8,052 nt of DNA from the NCBI GenBank assembly GCA_017613485.1, contig JAGADS010000241.1, positions 1 to 8,052 on the forward strand, given 5' to 3'. This DNA is from Treponema sp. (lineage in GTDB: Bacteria > Spirochaetota > Spirochaetia > Treponematales > Treponemataceae). The translations under genes were made by a program, and so were the position numbers. Under the pieces are notes generated by a model. That model saw nothing but the letters and a program-made list of their open reading frames with translations. It was not told where the DNA came from and did no database searches. Positions 1 through 7,131 of this stretch are shown here, piece after piece (positions within the stretch are counted from its first letter, which is position 1; each line of letters begins with the position of its first letter).

Positions 1-636
1 ACTCGTGATGCAGTGCGCTATGTAGAACGTGCAAAACAGATGGGCGGAGACTTTGCACTTGTAGTAACTCCATATTACAACAAACCTAGCGACGAAGGCA
101 TCTACCGCCATTTCGAGGCCGTCTCAAAGATTGGTATTCCGATTGTGGTCTACAATATCCAGGGACGTACAGCAAAGAATATTTCCACTTCCCTTCTTGA
201 GCGCATAGCGGATCTTCCGAACATTATCGGTGTAAAGGAAGCAAGCGGAAACATAAACCAGATGATGGAAGTAATAGAAAAGGTTGTCTCAAAGCATCCT
301 GATTTTTCTGTGATGAGCGGAGACGACGGCCTTACACTTCCACTTATGGCAGCAGGCGGACAGGGCATCATTTCCGTTGTAACAAACATGATTCCGGATC
401 TGATGACAGAGCTGGCACATGACTGTCTGGAAGGAAAGTTTGCAGAGGCACGCAAGATTCATTACCGCCTGCAGCCATTCTTCCGTGCGGCATTTGTTGA
501 CGGAAACCCATCCTGCATCAAGTATGCCATGAACGTAAAGGGACTTCCAGCCGGGTCTGTAAGGCTTCCGCTGGTTGAACCAAAGCCCGAGGCAAAGGCC
601 ATTATCGAAGAAGCCATTAAAAGCTGCGGACTTTAA
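1..636 (+). CDS. dapA: 4-hydroxy-tetrahydrodipicolinate synthase (DapA), 5'-truncated by the window edge
   Basis: DapA condenses pyruvate with aspartate semialdehyde, the first committed step of diaminopimelate/lysine synthesis, in the cytoplasm. The frame is open from base 1, and the GTG at 13 is an internal Val codon, not a start. About 211 residues are visible; the family is about 290 long, so roughly 80 N-terminal residues, including the Thr-Thr part of the active site, lie outside. Visible family marks are VTPYYNKP, the catalytic Tyr in VVYN (codon 151-153), the Schiff-base Lys in GVKEASGN (codon 235-237), and SGDDGLTLPLMAAGGQG. The usual YNVPGRT reads YNIQGRT here. The stop is TAA at 634-636. 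The gene lies 17 bases upstream of asd, which makes its substrate, so the two are probably co-transcribed. N-acetylneuraminate lyase-like relatives share the fold, but the SGDD motif and the asd neighbour favour DapA. Confidence 0.93.
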   Translation, partial: TRDAVRYVERAKQMGGDFALVVTPYYNKPSDEGIYRHFEAVSKIGIPIVVYNIQGRTAKNISTSLLERIADLPNIIGVKEASGNINQMMEVIEKVVSKHPDFSVMSGDDGLTLPLMAAGGQGIISVVTNMIPDLMTELAHDCLEGKFAEARKIHYRLQPFFRAAFVDGNPSCIKYAMNVKGLPAGSVRLPLVEPKPEAKAIIEEAIKSCGL

Positions 637-653
637 TCAACAAGGAGAAACAC

Positions 654-1757
654 ATGAGCGATAAATTAAAGGTCGGAGTACTGGGAGCAACCGGTATGGT
701 CGGACAGAGGTACATTAAGCTTCTGGAGGATCACCCGTGGTTTGAGGTAAGCTATGTTGCCGCATCCCCGCGCTCTGCAGGAAAACTATACAAGGACGCT
801 GTTGAAAACCGCTGGCTGATTGGAGAGAACATCCCGGAGGGTGTCGCAAACCTTACTGTTCAGGATGCAAATGATCCTAAGCTCGCCGTTGGAAAATGTA
901 AATTCGTTTTCAGTGCACTGGAAATGGGAAAGGACGAGATCAAGGCACTTGAGGAAGCTTATGCCGCAGAGGGAATCCCTGTTGTCTCAAATGCCTCCGC
1001 AAACCGCTGGACACCTGATGTTCCGATGCTGATTCCTGAAATCAACCATGATCATCTTGAGATCATCAAAAAGCAGCAGGAGCACCACGGATGGGACAAG
1101 GGATTTATCGTCGTAAAACCCAACTGTTCACTGCAAACCTACATGATGCCTCTTCATGCACTGATTCAGGCAGGTTACCCAGTCAAGAGGATGATAGTAA
1201 CCACGGAGCAGGCAGTCAGTGGAGCAGGATATCCAGGCGTTCCAAGCTATGACGAGATTGACAACATAGTGCCATATATCGGCGGTGAGGAAGAAAAGAC
1301 CGAAAAAGAATGCCTCAAGATTCTTGGCAAAGTTGAATTTGACAGGATTGAGAATGCATCACTTCCATTGGTCTCATCAACCTGTACGCGCGTACCTGTC
1401 ATCGACGGTCATACGGCCATCGTAAACCTGGAGTTTGATTTGCCTGAAAACAAAAAGCCGTCACTTGAGGAAATTGAGCGTGTATGGACAAGCTATACCT
1501 CACGTCCACAGGAGCTTAAGCTGCCTTCCGCACCAGATCACCCGATTGTCGTACGCCATGAGGAGAACAGGCCTCAGCCAAGACGTGACAGGGAGACGGA
1601 AAAAGGAATGGCTTGCGTAATAGGCCGCCTTAGAAAGTGCAATGTATTTGACGTAAAATTCGTTGCATTGAGCCACAACACCAAGCGTGGTGCTGCAAGA
1701 GGCGGAATACTGAATGCAGAGCTTCTTAGGGCAAAAGGCTTTTTTGATAAACTGTAA
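654..1757 (+). CDS. asd: Aspartate-semialdehyde dehydrogenase, archaeal/eukaryotic-type family
   Basis: This enzyme reduces aspartyl phosphate to aspartate semialdehyde with NADPH, feeding DapA and the threonine/methionine branch. The 367-residue protein opens with a Rossmann nucleotide-binding motif, GATGMVGQ (11-18). The catalytic Cys is C158 in VKPNCS, the substrate/cofactor segment EQAVSGAGYPG is at 185-195, and the probable catalytic His is H253 in RVPVIDGHT. The C-terminal SHNTKRGAARGG (340-351) is typical of the family. Length and motif wording match the family shared by archaea, fungi and some bacteria rather than the E. coli Asd type. The ATG at 654 follows a good ribosome binding site, AAGGAG at 642-647, with 6 bases of spacing. 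It lies 17 bases after dapA and ends at TAA 1755-1757, just before a hairpin terminator. No key residue appears to be missing. Confidence 0.95.
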   Translation: MSDKLKVGVLGATGMVGQRYIKLLEDHPWFEVSYVAASPRSAGKLYKDAVENRWLIGENIPEGVANLTVQDANDPKLAVGKCKFVFSALEMGKDEIKALEEAYAAEGIPVVSNASANRWTPDVPMLIPEINHDHLEIIKKQQEHHGWDKGFIVVKPNCSLQTYMMPLHALIQAGYPVKRMIVTTEQAVSGAGYPGVPSYDEIDNIVPYIGGEEEKTEKECLKILGKVEFDRIENASLPLVSSTCTRVPVIDGHTAIVNLEFDLPENKKPSLEEIERVWTSYTSRPQELKLPSAPDHPIVVRHEENRPQPRRDRETEKGMACVIGRLRKCNVFDVKFVALSHNTKRGAARGGILNAELLRAKGFFDKL

Positions 1758-1776
1758 AAAAATATAACCTGAATTT

Positions 1777-1816
1777 GGGGATGTCCAAAACCAGCTTTTT
1801 GGGCACCCCTTTTTTT
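1777..1816 (+). terminator. Rho-independent terminator of dapA-asd, in the convergent gap
   Basis: The left arm is 1777-1790 and the right arm 1797-1809. Four G-C pairs come first, then one bulged A at 1781, then nine pairs including one T/G wobble. The loop is about six bases (1791-1796), and a run of seven T follows at 1810-1816. It starts 19 bases after the asd stop. The T-run overlaps the stop codon of the minus-strand gene (1815-1817). On the minus strand the hairpin is preceded by an A-run but has no T-run directly after it; a T-rich run comes only about 13 bases further on (1755-1762 complement). It may therefore work less well, or not at all, for the opposing operon. Confidence 0.85.
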
Positions 1817-3698
1817 ATTCACTGTAGGACATTACAACCTTGGCATCACAGTCAGCATCCCATGCAAAATCCCAGTCAGATGGAATTGCAGAGGCACGGC
1901 ATGCGATAGTCTGCTCAGAGGACCAGAACCAGAATGCATAGTTCTTTATCGTGGCAACGCTGGACGGAATAACAATTTTTTTGATTTCAAGGCAGTTGGC
2001 AAAAGCATGTGTGCCTATGGAAACAAGCCCCTCGTTCATGTTTACCTCGCTAAGTTTCGTACAGCTGTCAAATGCATGATGTCCCAAAGACTTTACGTTT
2101 TTAAGCACGACTTTCTTTAAATCATAATTTCTGTTGAATGCATAGGGACCGACAGTTTCCACGCTGTCTGGAATTGTGACAGTACCAGAGGCGGCAGGCC
2201 ATTCAACTAGTGTCTTTAAGTCAGCTGAATATATTGCACCGTTTTGTGCACTGTAGGTCCTGTTTCCTTCCTGAACTGTAATCGTTCCAAGGGATGAGCA
2301 CTCAGCAAAAGCACCGCCATCACATCGCCTTAAGTTTGCAGGAAGCTCTATCTGTTTAAGTGATGTACATTTCTCAAAGGCGTATGATTCAATTATTGCA
2401 ACATTGCTCATCGTGACAAGAGATAAATCCGTGCAAGATGAAAAAGCCTGATATCCTATTTCCCTCACAGCCTTACCCATGCTTACCTGGATTAGACCCT
2501 GCTGATTCTGGAATGCACAGTCATCTATTCTTGATACAGTTTCTGGAATCACAACATTCTTTTTTGCGGACGGCCATGTATAGAGAACTGTTCCGTCAGC
2601 AGAAAGAACCTGTCCTTTATTGGCATAATATGTAGTGTTGTTTTCATCAATGTGTATGTTCTCCAGCATATAGCAGTGCTCGAATACATTTTTGTCAAGC
2701 GTTTCAAGCTCTGTTGAGAAAGAAACTGTATTAAGAGACTGACAGTTTTTGAATGCATAGGGCTTTACTGTTTTAACACTCAGCATTTGAACTGACCTAA
2801 GACTTTCACAGCCTGCAAAGCAATAATCCGCCAGAAGCTGAACAGTCTCTGGAATTACAATGTTTCCTGAAGCAGAAGGCCATGCTATTATGGAACGCTT
2901 TGCCTTGTCAAACAGCACGCCCTTTTCTGAGAAATACATTTTATTTCTGGAACCGGTTTCGATTTCAGTAAGGGAAGTACAGCCTTCAAATACACCGCCT
3001 TCTACAGTCTGAACTGTATCGGGAATAACAATCCTGCATAAAGATGTACAGAAAGCAAATGATTCCTTACCCAGAGTCTTCATGTCAAGCGAAAGTGAAA
3101 TTGACTTAAGGTTCTTTGAATTATAAAAACCCCGGTACCCCATTGTCATGTTCGGGCAGTCTGACATATCGATTGAAACAGGAGATTTAATATTATTCAT
3201 TGAAGAAATCAATGGATTGTCATATCCAAGGTTAACGAAAGTCTTGTCCTTTATTACAAGATAGATTCCGGCAGTATCGGAATTTGCAAGTATAGCATCC
3301 CTTGCCAAAGACAGGGAGGAACAGTATACAATCTGGGCCTTGCAGTGCTTTAGGTCAACCGTGAAAAATGCACCGGTATCTTCTCCATCCTCATAGAGCC
3401 TGTATTCTCCGGCAGGAACAGTCACATGGTAGATTGCGCTGTTATCTTCTACCGGCTCAAAAGGAATATCATCAAGTAATGCAAGCTCTCCGTCTTCCGT
3501 AACCTGCTCGAACTGAATGCCGTTTGTGTTCCGCAAAGAAAAGCTGCGAACTTCTCCGGCGTAAGAATCATCATCAGTAAAGAGGTTAAGCTCAAAATCT
3601 ACAATCTCAACTTTTTTTTCTGCACATGAGCTCAAAAGCAAAACAAACAGAAAACAGAAAACAGAGCAAAAACCTAAAAATATTTTTCTACTTTTCAT
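1815..3698 (-). CDS. BspA-like leucine-rich-repeat lipoprotein (LRR_5 type)
   Basis: This is a 627-residue surface or periplasmic lipoprotein. Residues 1-24 form a basic-then-hydrophobic signal peptide, and the lipobox LLSSC gives C25 as the lipidated residue. Residues 26-185 are an acidic N-terminal region that I cannot assign. From about 190 to 600 there are repeated units of the type AFxxCxxLxxIxIPxxVxxI, the LRR_5/TpLRR pattern known from Treponema and Bacteroidetes BspA proteins. Three non-LRR inserts break the array, each with Tyr, a short GxxxSAD-like turn and WPSA or WPAA (W273, W375, W500), followed by a strand and IPxxV. The C-terminus is rich in Trp and Asp. The ATG at 3698 has GGGAG at 3706-3710, 7 bases upstream. 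It is last in the minus-strand operon, 30 bases after the carboxypeptidase gene. Family members are often adhesins or surface-interaction proteins, but no ligand can be read from the sequence. Confidence 0.9.
   Translation of the reverse strand: MKSRKIFLGFCSVFCFLFVLLLSSCAEKKVEIVDFELNLFTDDDSYAGEVRSFSLRNTNGIQFEQVTEDGELALLDDIPFEPVEDNSAIYHVTVPAGEYRLYEDGEDTGAFFTVDLKHCKAQIVYCSSLSLARDAILANSDTAGIYLVIKDKTFVNLGYDNPLISSMNNIKSPVSIDMSDCPNMTMGYRGFYNSKNLKSISLSLDMKTLGKESFAFCTSLCRIVIPDTVQTVEGGVFEGCTSLTEIETGSRNKMYFSEKGVLFDKAKRSIIAWPSASGNIVIPETVQLLADYCFAGCESLRSVQMLSVKTVKPYAFKNCQSLNTVSFSTELETLDKNVFEHCYMLENIHIDENNTTYYANKGQVLSADGTVLYTWPSAKKNVVIPETVSRIDDCAFQNQQGLIQVSMGKAVREIGYQAFSSCTDLSLVTMSNVAIIESYAFEKCTSLKQIELPANLRRCDGGAFAECSSLGTITVQEGNRTYSAQNGAIYSADLKTLVEWPAASGTVTIPDSVETVGPYAFNRNYDLKKVVLKNVKSLGHHAFDSCTKLSEVNMNEGLVSIGTHAFANCLEIKKIVIPSSVATIKNYAFWFWSSEQTIACRASAIPSDWDFAWDADCDAKVVMSYSE
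1899..3128 (-). repeat. Leucine-rich-repeat-coding array with three WP(S/A)A inserts
   Basis: This part of the lipoprotein gene (residues about 191-600) encodes tandem LRR_5 units of roughly 23 residues. A longer-period module recurs three times and leaves a trace at DNA level: the 37-base segments 2167-2203, 2542-2578 and 2848-2884 each begin TCTGGAAT and end GGCCAT followed by T or G on the plus strand. They encode the WPSA/WPAA turn plus the following IPETV or IPDSV strand. The copies have diverged, which suggests old internal duplication rather than a recent expansion. Confidence 0.75.
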
Positions 3699-3728
3699 AA
3701 TAAAACTCCCGGCGATATGAAAGATTTT

Positions 3729-4616
3729 TTATTCAGTTTTTTTCCATTCGTCGATAAATTCAATCATAAACTGCTGGACATCACCAAACCAGTTTTTCTG
3801 CAAGCGGCAGGCAGGAACTCCCACATAGCGGAAATGCCAGCATTCCCACATAAAGCCTGTGACATCCTCATAATCCTGCGGGAAAGAAAGAGACCATCCA
3901 TATTCCTCGCTGTGCTGATTAAGCCATTTTCCCATCTTTGTCAGTGCAAAATCATCGGTAACTGAACCGAAGTCTATGGCAACACCAAGCTGATGCTGAC
4001 TTGTTCCCGGTTTTGCTGAATAGCGTGAGGCAAGTTCCTCTCCATCTTCCCTTACATAGCGTGCAAAAAGATTTTTCTGATACTCATAGGAGCGGTAGGT
4101 TGAGGAAACCATAAGCTTTATGCCGTCCTCAAGAGCTGCGTCTGCCATGACAGTAAGAGCCTTCTCAACATCAGGACGAAGCGAAAGGTCATTGCGGCTT
4201 ACGTTGTAATGTGAATTCTGAGAGATCTTTACAAGTCCCTTTGGAACATAGTCTTCACCAACAAAATGTTTTTTATCGATTAGATAATAAAGCGAAAGAT
4301 CATCACCCGGGAAAGTTTTTTCTTCCTCAAGGGCAGCGTTCAAATCGCTTAAAAAGTCATCATAAGAAGACTCTGGAATGTCCACGACAGACTTGAATCT
4401 TGGACTCATCTTTGAAACTACGGTCTTGATTTTCTCGTATTCAGGATTGACTGGCTTGACTTCTTCCACGACTTGATTTTCGGCTGGCTTTATTTCAGCA
4501 GGCTGTACTTCAGCAGATGCCTTTTGCAGAACAGGGGTTCCCTTTCCATTGTGGCATGAAAAAAACAGAACCGAACCTGCAAAAGCAATACCTAAACAAA
4601 ACAACCTACGAAACAT
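3729..4616 (-). CDS. Lipoprotein D-alanyl-D-alanine carboxypeptidase, VanY/peptidase M15 family
   Basis: This is a 295-residue zinc peptidase expected to trim the terminal D-Ala from peptidoglycan stem peptides. Residues 1-20 form a signal peptide and LFFSC gives C21 as the likely lipidated Cys. Residues 22-60 are a Pro/Ala/Glu/Val-rich linker. The catalytic domain (about 100-285) contains SSTYRSYEYQ (171-180), the zinc motif SQHQLGVAID with H208 and D215, and WECWH with E258 and zinc ligand H261. All residues expected for activity are present. The frame is open to an ATG at 4682, but I choose the ATG at 4614-4616: it has GGAGG at 4623-4627 with 6-base spacing, and the signal peptide begins there. 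This start overlaps the end of the STAS gene by 11 bases, implying translational coupling. The 30-base gap to the LRR lipoprotein gene suggests joint expression. An L,D- or endopeptidase specificity within M15 cannot be ruled out. Confidence 0.9.
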   Translation of the reverse strand: MFRRLFCLGIAFAGSVLFFSCHNGKGTPVLQKASAEVQPAEIKPAENQVVEEVKPVNPEYEKIKTVVSKMSPRFKSVVDIPESSYDDFLSDLNAALEEEKTFPGDDLSLYYLIDKKHFVGEDYVPKGLVKISQNSHYNVSRNDLSLRPDVEKALTVMADAALEDGIKLMVSSTYRSYEYQKNLFARYVREDGEELASRYSAKPGTSQHQLGVAIDFGSVTDDFALTKMGKWLNQHSEEYGWSLSFPQDYEDVTGFMWECWHFRYVGVPACRLQKNWFGDVQQFMIEFIDEWKKTE

Positions 4617-4941
4617 CAGCAACCTCCGTGATACCGTGTATAATATTGAACGTATCCAGAAAGCCCGTCCTTTCAAGAGCATGACGTGAAGCCTCAGAAG
4701 GATTCATGATAAGAATCTGTGTGTTATGCTCCTCACCGTCATTTATGCCGGCAAGAATCACACCTACACCAGCCGCATCAATTGAAAGAACTCCGGACAT
4801 ATCCAGAACGACATTGGTATCCTGAATGTAACTGTACACCTTTTCTTGAAATTCTACAAGAGTATATCCGTTAACAGAACCGCTTAATTCAAGCAAAATG
4901 TAATTTGCACCTGATTTTTCAACTATGGTAAGCTGATCCAT
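4606..4941 (-). CDS. STAS-domain protein (anti-sigma factor antagonist-like) without the phosphoacceptor Ser
   Basis: This 111-residue protein is a single STAS domain of the SpoIIAA/RsbV type, the cytoplasmic switch protein that in its dephosphorylated form binds an anti-sigma kinase or another target. Family marks are the N-terminal strand ILLELSGSV (15-23), VVLDMSGV (44-51), and IDAAGVGVIL (54-63), followed by a helix and a C-terminal strand-helix near 73-105. In SpoIIAA/RsbV the segment after the Asp reads Ser-Ser or Ser-Thr and carries the regulatory phosphate. Here it is A56-A57 (codons 4771-4776), so phosphorylation at the usual site is impossible. The ATG at 4939-4941 directly abuts the TAA of the phosphatase-like gene (4942-4944), with a strong AAGGAGG at 4947-4953. 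The TAG stop (4606-4608) lies inside the start region of the carboxypeptidase gene. It may act as a constitutive binding partner, but this is inference. Confidence 0.88.
   Translation of the reverse strand: MDQLTIVEKSGANYILLELSGSVNGYTLVEFQEKVYSYIQDTNVVLDMSGVLSIDAAGVGVILAGINDGEEHNTQILIMNPSEASRHALERTGFLDTFNIIHGITEVADVS
4623..4627 (-). promoter_or_regulatory. Ribosome binding site of the carboxypeptidase gene, inside the STAS gene
   Basis: The minus strand reads GGAGG here, six bases before the ATG at 4616. It decides the start in favour of 4616 over the in-frame upstream ATG at 4682, which would give 22 extra residues ahead of an otherwise normal lipoprotein signal peptide. Because it lies within the last codons of the STAS gene, ribosomes finishing STAS could restart on the carboxypeptidase gene. 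Confidence 0.8.
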
Positions 4942-7128
4942 TTAAGCCTCCTTATCCTTGTCGCCCTTATATTTAAGAACCAGAGCCGTAACGTCACTTT
5001 CAAGAGCACGTGAAGTAAACTGAACAAGACCGTCATAAGTAAACTGTGCCATCTTGTCGGCCGGGAAAGATGCGTTTTCCATAATCTGGGACTGAATTCT
5101 CGTCTTACCGTAGCTTTCACCGCGAAGTGATTTTTCCTCAATAAGACCGTCGGTACATGCCAGAATGATGTCACCCGCAGACAGCTTGACTTTCTTTACG
5201 CGAACCAGATTGCTGATGTCCTTTTTGAATCCAAGAACGTGTCCTTCACCCTGAATCTCGATGACATTGTTGTAAATGTGGTTGTACATGAAAAGTGCCG
5301 GACAACCGCAGTTTATGTAGTACATTGTGTCAGTGGAGAAATCAAGCATACTCAGGACACCTGCAAAGAAAGTACCCTTTGGAAGGCTGTTTCTGATAAA
5401 GCTGTTGATTTTCTGAACAAGAACCTTGAAGTCTGATGTCTCCGCAAGGTCAGTACGGATGACAGATTTCAAGATGACCATGCTCATGGAGGCCGCAATA
5501 CCCTTACCGTTCAATGAACCGATTATGAACATGTGCCTGTTGCTGTTCAGGCGGATAAGGTCGATGAACTCACCTCCGATGTTGTGGGCAGGAACCATGC
5601 GGTAGCCGCAGTCAACCTTTGGATTCGTGATATAATCCATATTCTCCTGGATGGAAGTAATGATCTGGCTGGACATGCGGATTTCCCGGTTAACTGTACC
5701 GACGACAGACTCATTCATGATGTTCTTCATGTAATAGGCATTGACAAAGAAGTTTGAGTAAAGCTTTGTAAACACCTCGTAATCATAAGGAGTATAACGG
5801 TTACCGCTGTTTTTCGGTCCAAGGAACATGATTCCCAGAACATGGCGTCCCTCGTTAAGAACTATGAATGCGTCGCTCTTAGTGCTGTCAAGAAGCTGAA
5901 CAAGCTGCTCACGGACAGATGCAACAGAATAGTCTTTCTGGGCATACTCACGGAAAACAATCGGATGCTTCTGGTTCAACAGTACATCAAAGGAAGGATC
6001 GTCTATCGGAATCATTATCTTATTTTCGTCATCTGTAAAAATTGACTCCAAAAAACCTGTTCCCGCATCAATTGCAAGAGTAAAGGAGCTTGAGTCAACA
6101 TACTTCATGAAGCTTGAGGAAAGAATATCGATTATCTTCTTGGAGTCACCGTCATAGCTTATCTTTAAGATTGAATTCTCAAATGCCTCTCCATAGCGGC
6201 TGTCGCGCAGTCTGTTGGCTTTCAGGAAATGCCTTCCCATAAAAACCCAGAGAACCACTACGAGCACTGTTCCAATCGTAACGACCAGATAATATTTTGT
6301 TGAGCCGATTTCAAAAAAGTTGCGTGCAAAAAGATAGACACAGCCTTCAACAGCAGCTGGAAGAATATAAATCAGGGAAATCCTGAGAACTGTCCTTCCT
6401 ATGAGCCTGTTTCCCCAGACTTCCATGGTATCAAAAGCCTTTGCAAAAATAATGATTGCCGGAACAAAACTCAGCATGATAAGGCTTAGGAACATCGGCT
6501 GGAAACGGTTACCCAAAAGCAAGAGGGCATAGAACACCCACATTGACAAAAAGCCAAGTGCGATTGTATGAAGATTCTGACGGATAAGCTTTGATTTTGC
6601 ATTTTCCGCACGGATTAAAACAATCAGTGAAGAGATGAACGGCAGTACGATGATGAAAACCACGCAGTAGAATGTAAACCATGTAAGCGGAAGCAGCTCG
6701 GCAAGGCCACCGGAGAATGGATATCCGGAATATACCTTATAATAGTTGTCAGGCTCAATTATCAAGTCACGGAATCCGCCTCTTATCACAAAAATAACAA
6801 GGAAAGCTGCAATATTGAAAATCCATCTTACTACATTCAGTACCGGGTGCGGTTTGTCTGACTCATAGGTAATTGCAATCCTGCAAAGGCCTGTTGAAAC
6901 CCATGCCATAAGGACATACATAATCCTTGCTACCAATAGTGTAAAAGGTCGTGGTGATGAGATAATCGTAAACAGCTGGATTAAAGCAAGAAGGAAGAAC
7001 AAAGCTGAAACAAACATGACCATGTTGACAAAAGGATTTCCGAAACGTGTTCCCTTTGTATTGTCAAAAGAAAAAGCGAAAAGAATCAGCATGGCACCTA
7101 TAAAGGCACTTAACAACATAAAAAACAT
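4942..7128 (-). CDS. Multi-pass membrane protein with GAF-like region and degenerate SpoIIE/PP2C phosphatase domain
   Basis: This is a 728-residue inner-membrane signalling protein. Residues 1-300 hold about nine hydrophobic segments (near 2-20, 33-57, 62-86, 99-117, 147-172, 186-206, 211-230, 246-268, 279-297), resembling the 7TM sensor regions of histidine kinases and SpoIIE-type proteins. Residues about 315-470 look like a GAF-type domain (FIVLNEGRHVLGIMFLG, then YTPYDYEVF). A helical linker (470-500) leads to a SpoIIE-type PP2C domain (505-722). Of its metal-binding motifs, the usual GGDFYD is GGEFID (E520, D523), the usual GDVSGKG is GSLNGKG (S538 for Asp), and TDGL (D660) and SDVT (D712) remain. 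It may therefore be a weak or inactive phosphatase that binds a partner. The ATG at 7126-7128 follows a GAGGGG at 7135-7140; ATG 7117-7119 is a less likely alternative. It starts 3 bases after the stop of the intact phosphatase gene and abuts the STAS gene. Confidence 0.88.
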   Translation of the reverse strand: MFFMLLSAFIGAMLILFAFSFDNTKGTRFGNPFVNMVMFVSALFFLLALIQLFTIISSPRPFTLLVARIMYVLMAWVSTGLCRIAITYESDKPHPVLNVVRWIFNIAAFLVIFVIRGGFRDLIIEPDNYYKVYSGYPFSGGLAELLPLTWFTFYCVVFIIVLPFISSLIVLIRAENAKSKLIRQNLHTIALGFLSMWVFYALLLLGNRFQPMFLSLIMLSFVPAIIIFAKAFDTMEVWGNRLIGRTVLRISLIYILPAAVEGCVYLFARNFFEIGSTKYYLVVTIGTVLVVVLWVFMGRHFLKANRLRDSRYGEAFENSILKISYDGDSKKIIDILSSSFMKYVDSSSFTLAIDAGTGFLESIFTDDENKIMIPIDDPSFDVLLNQKHPIVFREYAQKDYSVASVREQLVQLLDSTKSDAFIVLNEGRHVLGIMFLGPKNSGNRYTPYDYEVFTKLYSNFFVNAYYMKNIMNESVVGTVNREIRMSSQIITSIQENMDYITNPKVDCGYRMVPAHNIGGEFIDLIRLNSNRHMFIIGSLNGKGIAASMSMVILKSVIRTDLAETSDFKVLVQKINSFIRNSLPKGTFFAGVLSMLDFSTDTMYYINCGCPALFMYNHIYNNVIEIQGEGHVLGFKKDISNLVRVKKVKLSAGDIILACTDGLIEEKSLRGESYGKTRIQSQIMENASFPADKMAQFTYDGLVQFTSRALESDVTALVLKYKGDKDKEA
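4947..4953 (-). promoter_or_regulatory. Strong ribosome binding site of the STAS gene, overlapping the end of the phosphatase-like gene
   Basis: The minus strand reads AAGGAGG five bases before the STAS ATG, within the last codons of the upstream gene and just ahead of its TAA. It is the strongest Shine-Dalgarno match in the operon, which fits a need for more STAS protein than membrane phosphatase. That stoichiometry is inference. Confidence 0.75.
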
Positions 7129-7131
7129 ATC

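Noticed and set aside
150..455. Minus-strand open frame of 101 codons opposite dapA
   Set aside because: The plus-strand frame carries clear DapA motifs throughout. The antisense protein has no recognisable feature.
1574..1822. Minus-strand open frame of 82 codons across the end of asd and the terminator
   Set aside because: It runs through the terminator hairpin and opposite conserved asd C-terminal motifs, and has no family signal.
3699..3728. Separate promoter for the LRR lipoprotein gene
   Set aside because: The gap is only 30 bases and holds the ribosome binding site. I see no convincing -35/-10 pair there, though a promoter inside the carboxypeptidase gene cannot be ruled out.
3729..4682. 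Longer carboxypeptidase form starting at ATG 4682
   Set aside because: It would add 22 residues ahead of a normal lipoprotein signal peptide and overlap STAS by 77 bases. The ATG at 4616 has a good GGAGG.
5239..6045. Plus-strand open frames of 65-74 codons within the membrane protein gene
   Set aside because: They lie opposite a well-supported gene with recognisable domains and show no family motifs or ribosome binding sites. They are shadow frames.
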